Assembly: GCA_903921135.1 (NCBI GenBank)
Contig: CAIXOY010000310.1
Location: forward strand, 1 to 44,117
Source of the DNA: an uncultured Gammaproteobacteria bacterium
Lineage (GTDB): Bacteria; Pseudomonadota; Gammaproteobacteria; Pseudomonadales; UBA5518
DNA: 44,117 nucleotides
Direction: 5' to 3'
The notes beneath the pieces are model-generated. The model saw nothing but the letters and a program-made list of their open reading frames with translations. It was not told the DNA's origin and ran no database searches. Positions 7,826 through 16,608 of the stretch are shown one piece after another (position 1 is the stretch's first letter; each line of letters opens with the position of its first letter). A program made the position numbers and the translations under genes.

Positions 7826-10582
7826 TCAGTCGGCGCCGGCCACGAGGCCATGGCACTGCTTGTACTTCTTGCCCGATCCGCAGGGGCAGGGCTCGTTGCG
7901 GCCCACTTTGCGCGTTTCCCGCACGAAGGTGGCCACGGGTTCGGGCTGCGGCGGCGGGGTTTCTTCGGACGGATCGGCCGCCAGCGCGCTCGCCTCTGCG
8001 TGGGTGAACTTCGCCTTGGCCTGCTCGCGCTCCTGCGCCTCGCGCTGGGCGCGTTCGAAATCCTCGACCTCCTGCTCGGTACGGATCTGCACCTTCGACA
8101 GGAAACGCGTGACCTCGTACTTGATGTTGTTCAGCAGTTTCTCGAAGAGGTTGAAGGCCTCGCGCTTGTACTCCTGCTTGGGGTTGCGGTTGGCGTACGC
8201 GCGCAGGTGGATGCCCTGGCGCAGCGCATCCATGGCCTGCAGGTGTTCCTTCCAGAGGGTGTCGAGCACCTGCAGCATGATGTGACGCTCGAGCTTGTGC
8301 ATCTCGGCGCCGAGCGGAGTCATGCGCCGCGTGTACTCCTCGGCGATGGCGGCGACCACGCGCTCGCGGACATGGTTTTCCTCCAGCCCCGACTCGGTCT
8401 CGAGCCAGTGGGCGATGGGCAGTACCACGCCGAACTCGGCCTGCAGATGCTGTTCGAGGCCGGGAACGTTCCACTGCTCTTCGAGGGTTTGCGGCGGAAT
8501 GAACTCATCGATCACGCCGTTCACCACGTCAGCGCGGATGCGGGTGATGGTCTCGCTCACGTCGTCGGTGCCAGCGAGCAGATCGTTGCGCTGCTGGTAG
8601 ATGACGCGGCGCTGGTCGTTCGCCACATCGTCGTACTCGAGCAACTGCTTGCGGATGTCGAAGTTGCGACCCTCGACCTTGCGCTGTGCTTTCTCGATGG
8701 CATTGGTGACCATGCGGTGCTCGATGGCCTCGCCCCGCTGCATGCCGAGCGCCTGCATGAAGCCCTTCACCCGCTCCGAGGCGAAGATGCGCATCAGGTT
8801 GTCTTCGAGCGACAGGTAGAAGCGCGAAAGACCCGGATCGCCCTGACGGCCGGAGCGGCCGCGAAGCTGGTTGTCGATACGGCGTGATTCGTGGCGCTCG
8901 GTGCCGATGATGTGCAGGCCACCGGCGGCGAGCACCTTCGCGTGACGCTCGCGCCACTCGGCACGCATGCGCTCGACCACGGCGGGGTCCGGGTTCTCGA
9001 GGCGCGCGATCTCGGCCTCCACGTTGCCGCCCAGCACGATGTCGGTACCGCGGCCAGCCATGTTGGTGGCGATGGTGATGGCCGAGGGGCGGCCGGCCTG
9101 CGCGATGATCTCGGCCTCGCGCTCGTGATACTTGGCGTTCAGTACCTCGTGGGGAATGCCGTTCTTCTTCAGGAAGCCCGAGAGCTCCTCCGATGTCTCG
9201 ATGGAGGCGGTGCCCACCAGCACGGGCACACCTTTGGCGGTGCACTCGCGGATGTCGGCGACGACAGCTTCGAACTTCTCTTCCTTGCTGAGGTAGACCA
9301 GATCGTTCAGGTCCTTGCGGATGGCGGGACGGTTGGTGGGAATCACCACCACGTCCAGACCGTAGATCTGCCGGAATTCGAAGGCTTCGGTGTCGGCGGT
9401 GCCGGTCATGCCCGCGAGCTTGCCGTAGAGCCGGAAATAGTTCTGGAAGGTGGTGGAGGCCAGCGTCTGGCTCTCGGCCTGGATCTTCACTCCCTCTTTT
9501 GCCTCGATGGCCTGGTGCAGGCCCTCGGAGAGGCGCCGGCCCTGCATGGTGCGCCCGGTGTGCTCGTCGATCAGCACCACCTGCCCGCCCTGCACGATGT
9601 ACTCCACGTCCCGCGCATAGAGGTGGTGCGCACGCAGAGCCGTGTTCACGTGGTGCAGGAGCCCCAGGTTCATCGCGTGGTAGAGGCTCTCTCCCTCGGG
9701 CAGCAGGCCCTCGGAGATCAGGCACTGCTCGATGAACAGGTGGCCTTCTTCGGTGAGTTCGATCTGACGGAGCTTTTCATCGACCAGGAAGTGGCCATCA
9801 GGCACGGATTCGGTATCGCCCTCCGGCAGCGGCGGCGCTTTGCGCATGCGCGGCACAAGAGTGTTGATGTGCTTGTAGAGCCGCGAACTGTCTTCGGCAG
9901 CGCCCGAGATGATGAGCGGGGTGCGCGCCTCGTCGATCAGGATGGAGTCGACCTCGTCGACGATGGCGAAGGCGAGCTTGCGCTGCATCTTGTCATCGAG
10001 GCTGAAAACCATGTTGTCGCGGAGGTAGTCGAAGCCGTACTCGTTGTTGGTGCCGTAGGTGATGTCGGCGGCGTAGCCCTGGCGCTTGGACTCCTGATCC
10101 TGCTGCGGAAGGATCACGCCCACGCTCATGCCGAGGAACGCGTAGACGGGGCTCATCCACTGCGCGTCGCGCCGGGCGAGATAGTCGTTGACCGTCACGA
10201 CGTGGACGCCATCGCCCGTGAGTGCATTGAGGTACACGGGCAGGGTCGCGACGAGGGTCTTGCCCTCGCCGGTGCGCATCTCGGCGATGCGCCCCTCGTG
10301 GAGCGTCATGCCGCCGACCATCTGCATGTCGAAGTGCCGCAAACCCAAGGTGCGCCGGGAGGCCTCGCGCACTGCCGCGAAGGCCTCCGGCAGCAGCTGG
10401 TCAAGCGTCTCGCCGGCGGCGAGGCGCTCGCGGAAACGGGGCGTTTGGGCCCGCAGTTCCTCGTCGCTCATCGCCTGGAAGCGCGGCTCGAGCGCATTGA
10501 TGGTGGCCACGGTGCGGCCCATGCGCTTGAGTTCGCGATCGTTCTTGGTACCGATCAGTTTGCGTAGGAGCGAAAGAACCAT
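7826..10582 (-). CDS. secA: preprotein translocase subunit SecA
   Basis: SecA is the ATPase motor that drives preproteins through SecYEG at the inner membrane. The 918-residue protein shows Walker A MRTGEGKT (102-109), Walker B with VDEVDSILIDEARTP, the GTADTEA and GRGTDI helicase motifs, and the C-terminal zinc/SecB-binding motif C899-x-C901-x8-C910-H911. Length is normal for Proteobacteria. The ATG at 10582 has only a weak GGAA-type ribosome binding site. The M23 peptidase gene lies upstream, separated by 133 nt holding a TATAAT box and a small hairpin. No secM-like gene is visible upstream. Confidence 0.98.
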   Translation of the reverse strand: MVLSLLRKLIGTKNDRELKRMGRTVATINALEPRFQAMSDEELRAQTPRFRERLAAGETLDQLLPEAFAAVREASRRTLGLRHFDMQMVGGMTLHEGRIAEMRTGEGKTLVATLPVYLNALTGDGVHVVTVNDYLARRDAQWMSPVYAFLGMSVGVILPQQDQESKRQGYAADITYGTNNEYGFDYLRDNMVFSLDDKMQRKLAFAIVDEVDSILIDEARTPLIISGAAEDSSRLYKHINTLVPRMRKAPPLPEGDTESVPDGHFLVDEKLRQIELTEEGHLFIEQCLISEGLLPEGESLYHAMNLGLLHHVNTALRAHHLYARDVEYIVQGGQVVLIDEHTGRTMQGRRLSEGLHQAIEAKEGVKIQAESQTLASTTFQNYFRLYGKLAGMTGTADTEAFEFRQIYGLDVVVIPTNRPAIRKDLNDLVYLSKEEKFEAVVADIRECTAKGVPVLVGTASIETSEELSGFLKKNGIPHEVLNAKYHEREAEIIAQAGRPSAITIATNMAGRGTDIVLGGNVEAEIARLENPDPAVVERMRAEWRERHAKVLAAGGLHIIGTERHESRRIDNQLRGRSGRQGDPGLSRFYLSLEDNLMRIFASERVKGFMQALGMQRGEAIEHRMVTNAIEKAQRKVEGRNFDIRKQLLEYDDVANDQRRVIYQQRNDLLAGTDDVSETITRIRADVVNGVIDEFIPPQTLEEQWNVPGLEQHLQAEFGVVLPIAHWLETESGLEENHVRERVVAAIAEEYTRRMTPLGAEMHKLERHIMLQVLDTLWKEHLQAMDALRQGIHLRAYANRNPKQEYKREAFNLFEKLLNNIKYEVTRFLSKVQIRTEQEVEDFERAQREAQEREQAKAKFTHAEASALAADPSEETPPPQPEPVATFVRETRKVGRNEPCPCGSGKKYKQCHGLVAGAD

Positions 10583-10634
10583 GGGCTGAGGAGTTCCAGC
10601 GCGACCAACAGGCCGGGATGTGGGAGTCAGGGAG

Positions 10635-10665
10635 GCCCCGGAAGGGGCAACGCGGCAGGATTATA
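10635..10665 (-). promoter_or_regulatory. candidate secA promoter -10 box and leader hairpin
   Basis: In the 133-nt M23-secA gap the minus strand has a perfect TATAAT (10660-10665), without a convincing -35. The leader downstream contains a small hairpin, GCCCC-TTCC-GGGGC (10635-10648). The last 15 nt before the secA ATG lack a strong Shine-Dalgarno and contain CTCCTC. Whether the hairpin regulates secA is unknown. Confidence 0.45.
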
Positions 10666-10715
10666 ACCCGGGGATTCCGGGACGGGCGGGCAGAAATGCA
10701 GACCGACAGCGCGGC

Positions 10716-11648
10716 TCAGCGCACCGCGCGGCGGGTGCCGATGTACTGCCTCGGATCGACGAGTTGGCCGTTGGCGAGGACCTCGAGGTGCAGGTGCGTG
10801 CCGCTCGCGCGGCCCGTGGCGCCGACCTTGGCGATCTTCTGCCCCTTCATCACGACCTCTCCGGGCTTCACCAGGATCTCGCTGTTGTGGGCGTAACGGC
10901 TGCGGTAGCCATCGCTGTGGCGGACCTCGATCAGCTTGCCGTAGTCCTTGTCCCAGCCTGCCCACGTGACCACACCGGAGGCCACTGCCATGACGGGGGT
11001 TCCCGGGCGCGCGGTGAAGTCGAGCCCTTTGTGGAAGGCCTGCCGTCCCGAGAAGGGATCGGTGCGGCGCCCGAAGACAGACGACACATAGCCGCTTGCC
11101 ACCGGCCAGCCGTCCACCGCCACGTCAAGCGCGAGTTCGCGATTGACCAGCAGGCGCTCCATTACCTGGAGTTGGGTCTCGCGGTTCTCGATCTGGGTGG
11201 CGAGGCGATCGAGCGCCAGGCTGAATTCCGTGGGAGCGCTCTCTCCGGCGCTCTCCGAGGTGTAGGGGCCGCCGAAGGCAGGCTCCTGGTCGAAATCGAA
11301 CTCTCCGCCATCGAGTTTGGCCGCCGAGGCAAGACGCTGCCCCACGGCTTCCATGCGCAGGAGACGGGCCTGCAGGGCCGCGAGGCGGGAGGCGTAGGCG
11401 CGGCCTTCGCGTGCGCTGCTTTCTTTGAGTTCGGAGGCCTTGGCATCCAGCGACTCGAGCTCCCCGCTCCAGGCGCTGACCAGGTCTGATGGCAGCTTGC
11501 CGGCCTGTGCGAGCGCGATCCGGTAACCGGCGATCGCGGCAAGCAGGAGGCAGCTCACAAGCACCACAGGCACAAGCCACAGCACGGCGCGTGGCAGTGC
11601 CACGCTCCGGGTGGTGTCTGGCTTGTCGCCGAGGACGATGATGCGCAT
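10716..11648 (-). CDS. M23 family metallopeptidase, membrane-anchored
   Basis: This 310-residue envelope protein has a single N-terminal membrane segment (about 20-45), a coiled-coil-rich middle (about 65-105 and 145-170) and a C-terminal lysostaphin-type M23 domain. Zinc ligands are visible as H206 and D210 (HKGLD) and in HLHLEV (H285, H287). Such proteins cut peptidoglycan peptide bridges or activate amidases from the periplasmic side. An M23 gene next to secA at the end of the dcw region is usual in Pseudomonas relatives. It precedes secA in the same direction. The flanking genes lpxC and the small DUF721 gene, often present there, are absent. The substrate is not determinable. Confidence 0.9.
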   Translation of the reverse strand: MRIIVLGDKPDTTRSVALPRAVLWLVPVVLVSCLLLAAIAGYRIALAQAGKLPSDLVSAWSGELESLDAKASELKESSAREGRAYASRLAALQARLLRMEAVGQRLASAAKLDGGEFDFDQEPAFGGPYTSESAGESAPTEFSLALDRLATQIENRETQLQVMERLLVNRELALDVAVDGWPVASGYVSSVFGRRTDPFSGRQAFHKGLDFTARPGTPVMAVASGVVTWAGWDKDYGKLIEVRHSDGYRSRYAHNSEILVKPGEVVMKGQKIAKVGATGRASGTHLHLEVLANGQLVDPRQYIGTRRAVR

Positions 11649-11709
11649 GTCGTGTTTTTTGCCGACAGGTTTCCGTTGGACGGATGGGCTAAAGCAAAGG
11701 ATGGGCCGG

Positions 11710-11739
11710 ACTATGCCACAGGGCTTCCGTAAGTGCCAA
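11710..11739 (-). promoter_or_regulatory. candidate promoter for the M23 peptidase gene
   Basis: On the minus strand, TTGGCA (11734-11739) is followed after 18 bp by CATAGT (11710-11715), which is preceded by TGG, giving an extended -10 form. The predicted start lies about 55 nt before the M23 ATG. Called by eye. Confidence 0.4.
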
Positions 11740-11813
11740 CCCGTATCGAAAGCTTGCAGGAGGCGGGGTCAGGATGCCTGATTGCCCCTCATCCCTTCCT
11801 GCCGAGCACGCCC

Positions 11814-12293
11814 ATGGGCACACACGAGCAACCCCGTCCGCCCTTGCCGCCGTTCGACGAAACAGGCGCCCTGCGCAAGGTACGCGCCGCCGAAGACGCC
11901 TGGAACCGCCGCGAGCCCGAGAGCGTGGCGCTGGCCTACAGCCCCGACAGCCGCTGGCGCAACCGCGCGGAGTTCCTGTCGGGACGGGAGGAGATCATCG
12001 GGTTCCTGCACCGCAAATGGGCGCGGGAGCAGGACTACCGCCTCATAAAGGAGCTGTGGGCATTCCGCGACAGCCGCATCGCGGTCCGCTTCGCCTACGA
12101 GTGGCATGACGCGGAGGGGAACTGGTTCCGCTCCTACGGCAACGAGAACTGGGAGTTCGATGCGCAGGGCTTCATGCGACTGCGGATCGCCAGCATCAAC
12201 GATCTCGGCATCATGGCCACGGAGCGGCTTTTCCACTGGCCGTCGGGGCCTCGCCCGGAGGGGCACCCGGGGCTTTCCGAACTGGGACTCTGA
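11814..12293 (+). CDS. nuclear transport factor 2-like family protein (DUF1348)
   Basis: A 159-residue soluble protein with the DUF1348/SnoaL-like pattern: an N-terminal helix AEDAWNRREPESVALAYS, then DSRWRNRAEFLSGREEI, FLHRKWAREQDYRLIKELW, FAYEWHDAEGNWFRSYGNENWEF, and a C-terminal ERLFHWP. The NTF2 fold is a cone-shaped pocket used by many unrelated small-molecule enzymes and binding proteins; this subfamily has no assigned reaction that I know. The ATG at 11814 fits the family N-terminus, but no clear ribosome binding site precedes it. A GTG at 11733 in the same frame is the alternative. It is the only plus-strand gene in the first 30 kb and lies between convergent ftsZ and divergent M23, at the usual place of lpxC. 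Confidence 0.85.
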   Translation: MGTHEQPRPPLPPFDETGALRKVRAAEDAWNRREPESVALAYSPDSRWRNRAEFLSGREEIIGFLHRKWAREQDYRLIKELWAFRDSRIAVRFAYEWHDAEGNWFRSYGNENWEFDAQGFMRLRIASINDLGIMATERLFHWPSGPRPEGHPGLSELGL

Positions 12294-12298
12294 GGCCG

Positions 12299-12335
12299 GG
12301 CCGGCCCGCGCGGGGCAAAACCCGCGAGGCCGGCC
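12299..12335. terminator. GC-rich hairpin between convergent ftsZ and the DUF1348 gene
   Basis: Arms GGCCGGCC (12299-12306 and 12328-12335) and GCGGG/CCCGC (12310-12314, 12321-12325) pair into a 13-bp stem with a 3/2-nt internal loop and a GCAAAA apical loop. It starts 5 nt after the DUF1348 stop and lies about 25 nt beyond the ftsZ stop on the other strand. There is no T-tract, so it may act as a pause, mRNA-end protector or Rho-assisted site for both genes. Confidence 0.55.
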
Positions 12336-12358
12336 GGGACCGGATCCCGAGGCGCGGC

Positions 12359-13540
12359 TCAGTCGGCCTGCCGGCGCAGGAAGGCCGGAATGTCGAACTG
12401 CGAGTCCTCGTACATCGGCTCCGCGCCCACGGCCATCTGCGCGGCACGCGGCGGCACGGGGACATCACGGCGCGGCGCGGTCGTGGCGCGGCGGATCGCG
12501 GGTGAGTCGAAGTCCTTGTAGTTCGGCTGCGCGCTCGCAAGCGTGGCGTTGCGCACCAGCGTGGGTACGGCCGCTTCACGGCGCAACTCGCCGAGGCCGG
12601 TCGCCACCACGGTCACCTTGATCTCGTCGCCCATGTCCGGGTCGATCGCCGTGCCGATCACGACCGTTGCGTTGTCGGCCGCGAACTCGTGCACGGTGTC
12701 GCCCACTTCCGAGAACTCGCCGAGCGAGAGATCGGGGCCGGCGGTGATGTTGACCAGGATGCCGCGCGCGCCCTGCAGGTTGATGTCTTCGAGCAGCGGG
12801 CTGCGGATCGCGGCCTCGGCGGCCTCGCGGGCGCGGTTCTCGCCGCGAGCGCTGCCGGTGCCCATCATCGCCATCCCCATCTCCGACATCACGGTGCGCA
12901 CGTCGGCGAAGTCCACGTTGATGGTACCGGGACGGATGATGAGATCCGCGATGCCCTGCACCGCGCCGAGCAGCACGTCGTTGGCGGCCTTGAAGGCCTC
13001 GAGCAGGCTGGTGTTCTTGCCGAGCACGGCGAGCAGCTTCTCGTTGGGGATCGTGATCAGCGAGTCGACATGCTGCTGGAGTTCGCCGAGGCCGTCATCG
13101 GCTACCGCCGAGCGTTTCTTGCCCTCGAAGCGGAAGGGCCGGGTCACCACGGCAACGGTGAGGATGCCGAGCTCACGCGCGACCTCGGCCACCACGGGTG
13201 CGGCGCCCGTGCCGGTGCCACCGCCCATGCCGGCGGTGATGAACACCATGTCGGCACCCTTGAGCACCTCGGCGATGCGTGCCTTGTCCTCGAGCGCGGC
13301 CTGACGGCCGATCTCGGGATTGGCGCCGGCGCCGAGCCCCTTGGTGATGCCCGCACCGAGCTGCAGCACGGTGCGCGACGGGATGTCGGACAGTGCCTGT
13401 GCGTCGGTGTTGGCGCAGATGAAATCGACGCCGTCGACCCCGGCGTCGATCATGCGGCGCACGGCGTTGCCGCCGCCACCGCCCACTCCGACCACCTTGA
13501 TCACTGCGCTCTGCGGTACGTTGTCCACGAGTTCGAACAT
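12359..13540 (-). CDS. ftsZ: cell division protein FtsZ
   Basis: This is the tubulin-like GTPase that polymerises into the Z ring at midcell. The 393-residue protein carries the GTP-binding signature GGGTGTG (106-112), the early GVGGGGGNAV loop (18-27) and the conserved C-terminal peptide DIPAFLRRQAD (383-393) that docks on FtsA and ZipA. The frame is open far upstream, but the ATG at 13540 with AAGGGGA ahead of it gives the canonical N-terminus (MFELVDN). It is the last gene of the dcw cluster, 41 nt after ftsA, and transcription probably ends at the hairpin just downstream. Confidence 0.98.
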   Translation of the reverse strand: MFELVDNVPQSAVIKVVGVGGGGGNAVRRMIDAGVDGVDFICANTDAQALSDIPSRTVLQLGAGITKGLGAGANPEIGRQAALEDKARIAEVLKGADMVFITAGMGGGTGTGAAPVVAEVARELGILTVAVVTRPFRFEGKKRSAVADDGLGELQQHVDSLITIPNEKLLAVLGKNTSLLEAFKAANDVLLGAVQGIADLIIRPGTINVDFADVRTVMSEMGMAMMGTGSARGENRAREAAEAAIRSPLLEDINLQGARGILVNITAGPDLSLGEFSEVGDTVHEFAADNATVVIGTAIDPDMGDEIKVTVVATGLGELRREAAVPTLVRNATLASAQPNYKDFDSPAIRRATTAPRRDVPVPPRAAQMAVGAEPMYEDSQFDIPAFLRRQAD

Positions 13541-13581
13541 GCTGGCTTCCCCTTTGGAGGTGTGATTGACGAAAACGAAAC

Positions 13582-14808
13582 TCAGAGATTTCCCTGCATC
13601 CACTGCTTCAACTTCCTGAGCAGCCCACGGCTGCTGCTGTCTCTCTCGATGCCGGCGCCCTGCTGCTTCTGTCCGAAGAGCAGCAGGCCAACGGCCGTCG
13701 CATAAATCGGGTTCCTGACGATGTCGAGCATCCCCTGCACGCCCGCCGGCACGCCGAGGCGCACGGGCATGTGGAAGATCTCCTCGGCGAGCTCGACGGC
13801 GCCTTCCATCCGCGAGGTGCCGCCTGTGAGCACGATCCCCGCGCCCAGCGATTCCTCGAAGCCGCTCCTGCGGATCTCGGCCTGCACCAGCGTGAAGAGC
13901 TCGTCGTAGCGCGGCTCCACGACCTCGGCGAGCGCCTGGCGCGAGAGCTCGCGCGAGCTCCTCTCGCCCACACCGGGCACGCGGATGGTCTGGTCCGCGC
14001 CGGCGAGCTGCGCGAGCGCGCAGGCGTACTTGATCTTGATTTCCTCGGCGTACTGCGTGGGCGTGCGCAGCGCCATGGCGATGTCGTTGGTGACCTGGTC
14101 GCCCGCGATGGGGATCACGCCCGTGTGGCGGATCGCGCCCTCGGTGAAGATGGCGATGTCGGTGGTGCCGCCGCCGATATCGACGATGCACACGCCGAGT
14201 TCCCGCTCGTCGTCGGTGAGTACGGAATAGCTCGAGGCGAGTTGCTCGAGGATGATGTCGTCCACGTCGAGGCCGCAGCGGCGGATGCACTTCTCGATGT
14301 TCTGCGCCGCGTTCACCGCGCACGTGACGAGATGCACTTTCGCCTCGAGGCGCACGCCCGACATCCCGAGCGGCTCCTTGATGCCCTCCTGGCTGTCGAT
14401 GACGTATTCCTGCGGCAGGATGTGCAGGATCTTCTGGTCGGCCGGAATGGCCACGGCGCGCGCCGCATCGATCACGCGCTCGAGATCATGCTGGAAGACC
14501 TCGCGGTCACGGATCGCGACGATGCCGTGGGAATTGAGGCTGCGGATGTGGCTGCCGGCAATGCCGGCGTAGACCGAGTGCACCTGGCAGCCCGCCATGC
14601 GCTCGGCCTCTTCCACCGCGCGCTGTATGGACTGGACCGTGGACTCGATGTCCACGACCATGCCTTTCTTCAGCCCGCGCGAAGGATGGGAGCCCAGCCC
14701 CACCACCTTCAATTCTCCGTCAGCACCGGCCTCGCCCACGATCGCCACCACCTTGGATGTGCCGATGTCGAGTCCGACGATGAGTTTTCCGCCAGTCATG
14801 CCTGCCAT
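13582..14808 (-). CDS. ftsA: cell division protein FtsA
   Basis: This actin-like ATPase tethers FtsZ filaments to the membrane and recruits later divisome proteins. The 408-residue protein begins with the phosphate-1 motif LDIGTSK (13-19), has the ATPase segment VDIGGGTTDIAIF, and ends in an amphipathic helix (GLLRKLKQWMQGN) that serves as the membrane anchor. The ATG at 14808 is preferred because AGAGG lies about 7 nt before it. An ATG three codons later (14799) is possible. It starts 4 nt after the ftsQ stop and precedes ftsZ, the normal order. Confidence 0.97.
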   Translation of the reverse strand: MAGMTGGKLIVGLDIGTSKVVAIVGEAGADGELKVVGLGSHPSRGLKKGMVVDIESTVQSIQRAVEEAERMAGCQVHSVYAGIAGSHIRSLNSHGIVAIRDREVFQHDLERVIDAARAVAIPADQKILHILPQEYVIDSQEGIKEPLGMSGVRLEAKVHLVTCAVNAAQNIEKCIRRCGLDVDDIILEQLASSYSVLTDDERELGVCIVDIGGGTTDIAIFTEGAIRHTGVIPIAGDQVTNDIAMALRTPTQYAEEIKIKYACALAQLAGADQTIRVPGVGERSSRELSRQALAEVVEPRYDELFTLVQAEIRRSGFEESLGAGIVLTGGTSRMEGAVELAEEIFHMPVRLGVPAGVQGMLDIVRNPIYATAVGLLLFGQKQQGAGIERDSSSRGLLRKLKQWMQGNL

Positions 14809-14812
14809 TGCC

Positions 14813-15661
14813 TTACCTCTCTGCCGGGACGGCGGCGGGCGTTGCCTGCGCCGCAGGCGCGGGCGCGGCTGCGGGCGCTGCGCCACGCAAGGCCACGGCC
14901 ACGCCGTTGCTGTATCTCATGTCGATGCGTGCCATGCGCTCGCGCTCGGACGCCCACTCGGCCTGCAGGAGCCGCGAAAGCAGTCCCAGCTTGCGTTCCA
15001 CGCCGCGGCGCCCCAGCAGCACTTCGAGTCCGTTCGACAGCGTGATGCGCGCGGCATGCTTGCCATCGCGCACCAGCGCGGCGATGCGCAGGCCCGTGGG
15101 CTCGAGGATCTCGGTGAACCGGTCGAAGTCGGACAGCAGTTCCTTCTCGCTGCCGGGCGGCCCGTAGACCAGCGGCAAGGCAAGTCCGGGAAGCGGCGCA
15201 TCCGGGCGGAATACCTCGGCATAGGGGTTCAGGTACGCGTCCTCGCCGAAGCGCAGCACGGGGACCTGCTCCGTTATGTACACCAGCAAGCGGTCGGGCC
15301 AGGCGCGGCGCACGGTGACCTCGTGCACCAGCGGAAGCCGCTGGAGTTCGTTGCGGATCTGGGCAAGGTCGACCATGAAGTAGCCGGTGCCCAGATGCGG
15401 CAGCATGCTCTCCTCGATCCGGGAGCGGTCGATGAAACGGAAATCACCATTGACGCTGACATGACGGATCGGGACGTTCGCCACTTCGCGGAACGCCGTG
15501 AAACCCATCTCGCCCACGGCGGCCAGCAGCACGACGAACAGGCCCGGCACCAGCCAGCGCTGGCCCGGGAATCCGCGTGCAGCCGTCTCACCCGCGCGCG
15601 ATGCGCCACGGCGCGCACGCGCCGGGGCCGCAGGAGCACGCAGGTGAAGAGGGGCGTTCAC
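14813..15661 (-). CDS. ftsQ: cell division protein FtsQ
   Basis: A bitopic divisome protein of 282 residues: Pro/Arg-rich cytoplasmic N-terminus, one membrane segment (WLVPGLFVVLLAAVGEM), a POTRA domain beginning NVPIRHVSVNGDFRFI, and a beta domain of the FtsQ type. It links early and late divisome proteins through FtsB and FtsL in the periplasm. The start is the GTG at 15661, whose GTGA overlaps the ddl stop and is preceded by GGGAGG inside ddl; the longer upstream frame would read antisense-like sequence through ddl. It continues directly into ftsA. Confidence 0.94.
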   Translation of the reverse strand: MNAPLHLRAPAAPARARRGASRAGETAARGFPGQRWLVPGLFVVLLAAVGEMGFTAFREVANVPIRHVSVNGDFRFIDRSRIEESMLPHLGTGYFMVDLAQIRNELQRLPLVHEVTVRRAWPDRLLVYITEQVPVLRFGEDAYLNPYAEVFRPDAPLPGLALPLVYGPPGSEKELLSDFDRFTEILEPTGLRIAALVRDGKHAARITLSNGLEVLLGRRGVERKLGLLSRLLQAEWASERERMARIDMRYSNGVAVALRGAAPAAAPAPAAQATPAAVPAER

Positions 15662-16608
15662 GCCGCATCCTCCCGCAGGCTGGCATTGAGGATGCGCACC
15701 ACCAGGTTCTGGAAATCCATGCCCACCGCAGCTGCCGCCATCGGCACCAGGCTGTGGCTGGTCATACCCGGCGAGGTGTTCACCTCCAGCACGAAGAACT
15801 GTCCGGTGCCTGCGTCGCGCATCAGGTCCACACGGCCCCAGCCGCGGCAACCGAGACTCTCGAAGGCGCGCAAGGACAGCGCGCGGATTTCCTCTTCCGC
15901 CGCGGCGTCAAGCCCTGAGGGGCAGAGATAGCGCGTGGAATCGGCGCGGTATTTCGCTTCGTAGTCGTAGAAGGTGCGCGGGGTTTCCAGCCTTATCGAG
16001 GGCAGCACCTCGCCGTCTACGACCGCCACGGTGTACTCCGGGCCGATGATCCGCTGCTCCACCAGCACGCAGGCGTCGTATCGCGCTGCCAGATCGACCG
16101 CACGCACGAGCCCCCCGGCATCGTCGACCGGGGTGACACCGATGCTCGAGCCTTCGCTCGCTGGCTTCACGATCATGGCGGCACCGAGCCGTGCAGTCAG
16201 CGCATCCCACGACACGCTGCCGGGCACCGCGACATCGAACGCAGGCGTCGGAATCCCCTCCGCCTGCCAGAAGCGCTTGCAACGGAGCTTGTCCATTGCG
16301 AGGGCGCAGGCGAGCACGCCGCTGCCGGTGTGGCTGATGCCGAGCGTGGACAGCGCGCCCTGCAGGGTGCCGTCTTCGCCGATGCCGCCATGCAACGCGA
16401 TGAACGCATGGCGCACGCCCGCCGCGATCAGGCGTGGCAGCACGTCGGCCTGCGCATCGATGGCGAGAACGCCGGGCAGGCGCTGCACCAGTGCCGCATG
16501 CACGGCGCCGCCGCTGTCGAGCGAGACCTCGCGCTCGGCCGAGAGCCCGCCCAGCAGCACCGCCACCGGGCCGCGGATGCGCGCGGCGTCGAGTTCGTAC
16601 TGCCTCAT
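15658..16608 (-). CDS. ddl: D-alanine--D-alanine ligase
   Basis: Ddl joins two D-alanines with ATP to make the dipeptide added by MurF. The 316-residue ATP-grasp enzyme shows LLGGLSAEREVSLDSG near the N-terminus, ALHGGIGEDGTLQG, the lid region KPASEGSSIGV, and the C-terminal metal and substrate loop FFVLEVNTSPGMTSHSLVP. It is the DdlB-type gene typical of dcw clusters. The ATG at 16608 overlaps the murC stop as ATGA and has GGAGG before it. Its own stop overlaps the ftsQ GTG start, consistent with coupled translation. Confidence 0.97.
   Translation of the reverse strand: MRQYELDAARIRGPVAVLLGGLSAEREVSLDSGGAVHAALVQRLPGVLAIDAQADVLPRLIAAGVRHAFIALHGGIGEDGTLQGALSTLGISHTGSGVLACALAMDKLRCKRFWQAEGIPTPAFDVAVPGSVSWDALTARLGAAMIVKPASEGSSIGVTPVDDAGGLVRAVDLAARYDACVLVEQRIIGPEYTVAVVDGEVLPSIRLETPRTFYDYEAKYRADSTRYLCPSGLDAAAEEEIRALSLRAFESLGCRGWGRVDLMRDAGTGQFFVLEVNTSPGMTSHSLVPMAAAAVGMDFQNLVVRILNASLREDAA

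Noticed and set aside
11733..12293. Mobile-element origin of the DUF1348 gene
   Set aside because: No terminal repeats, transposase, tRNA or composition shift were seen around it, so although it sits in an unusual place I cannot support a recent insertion.
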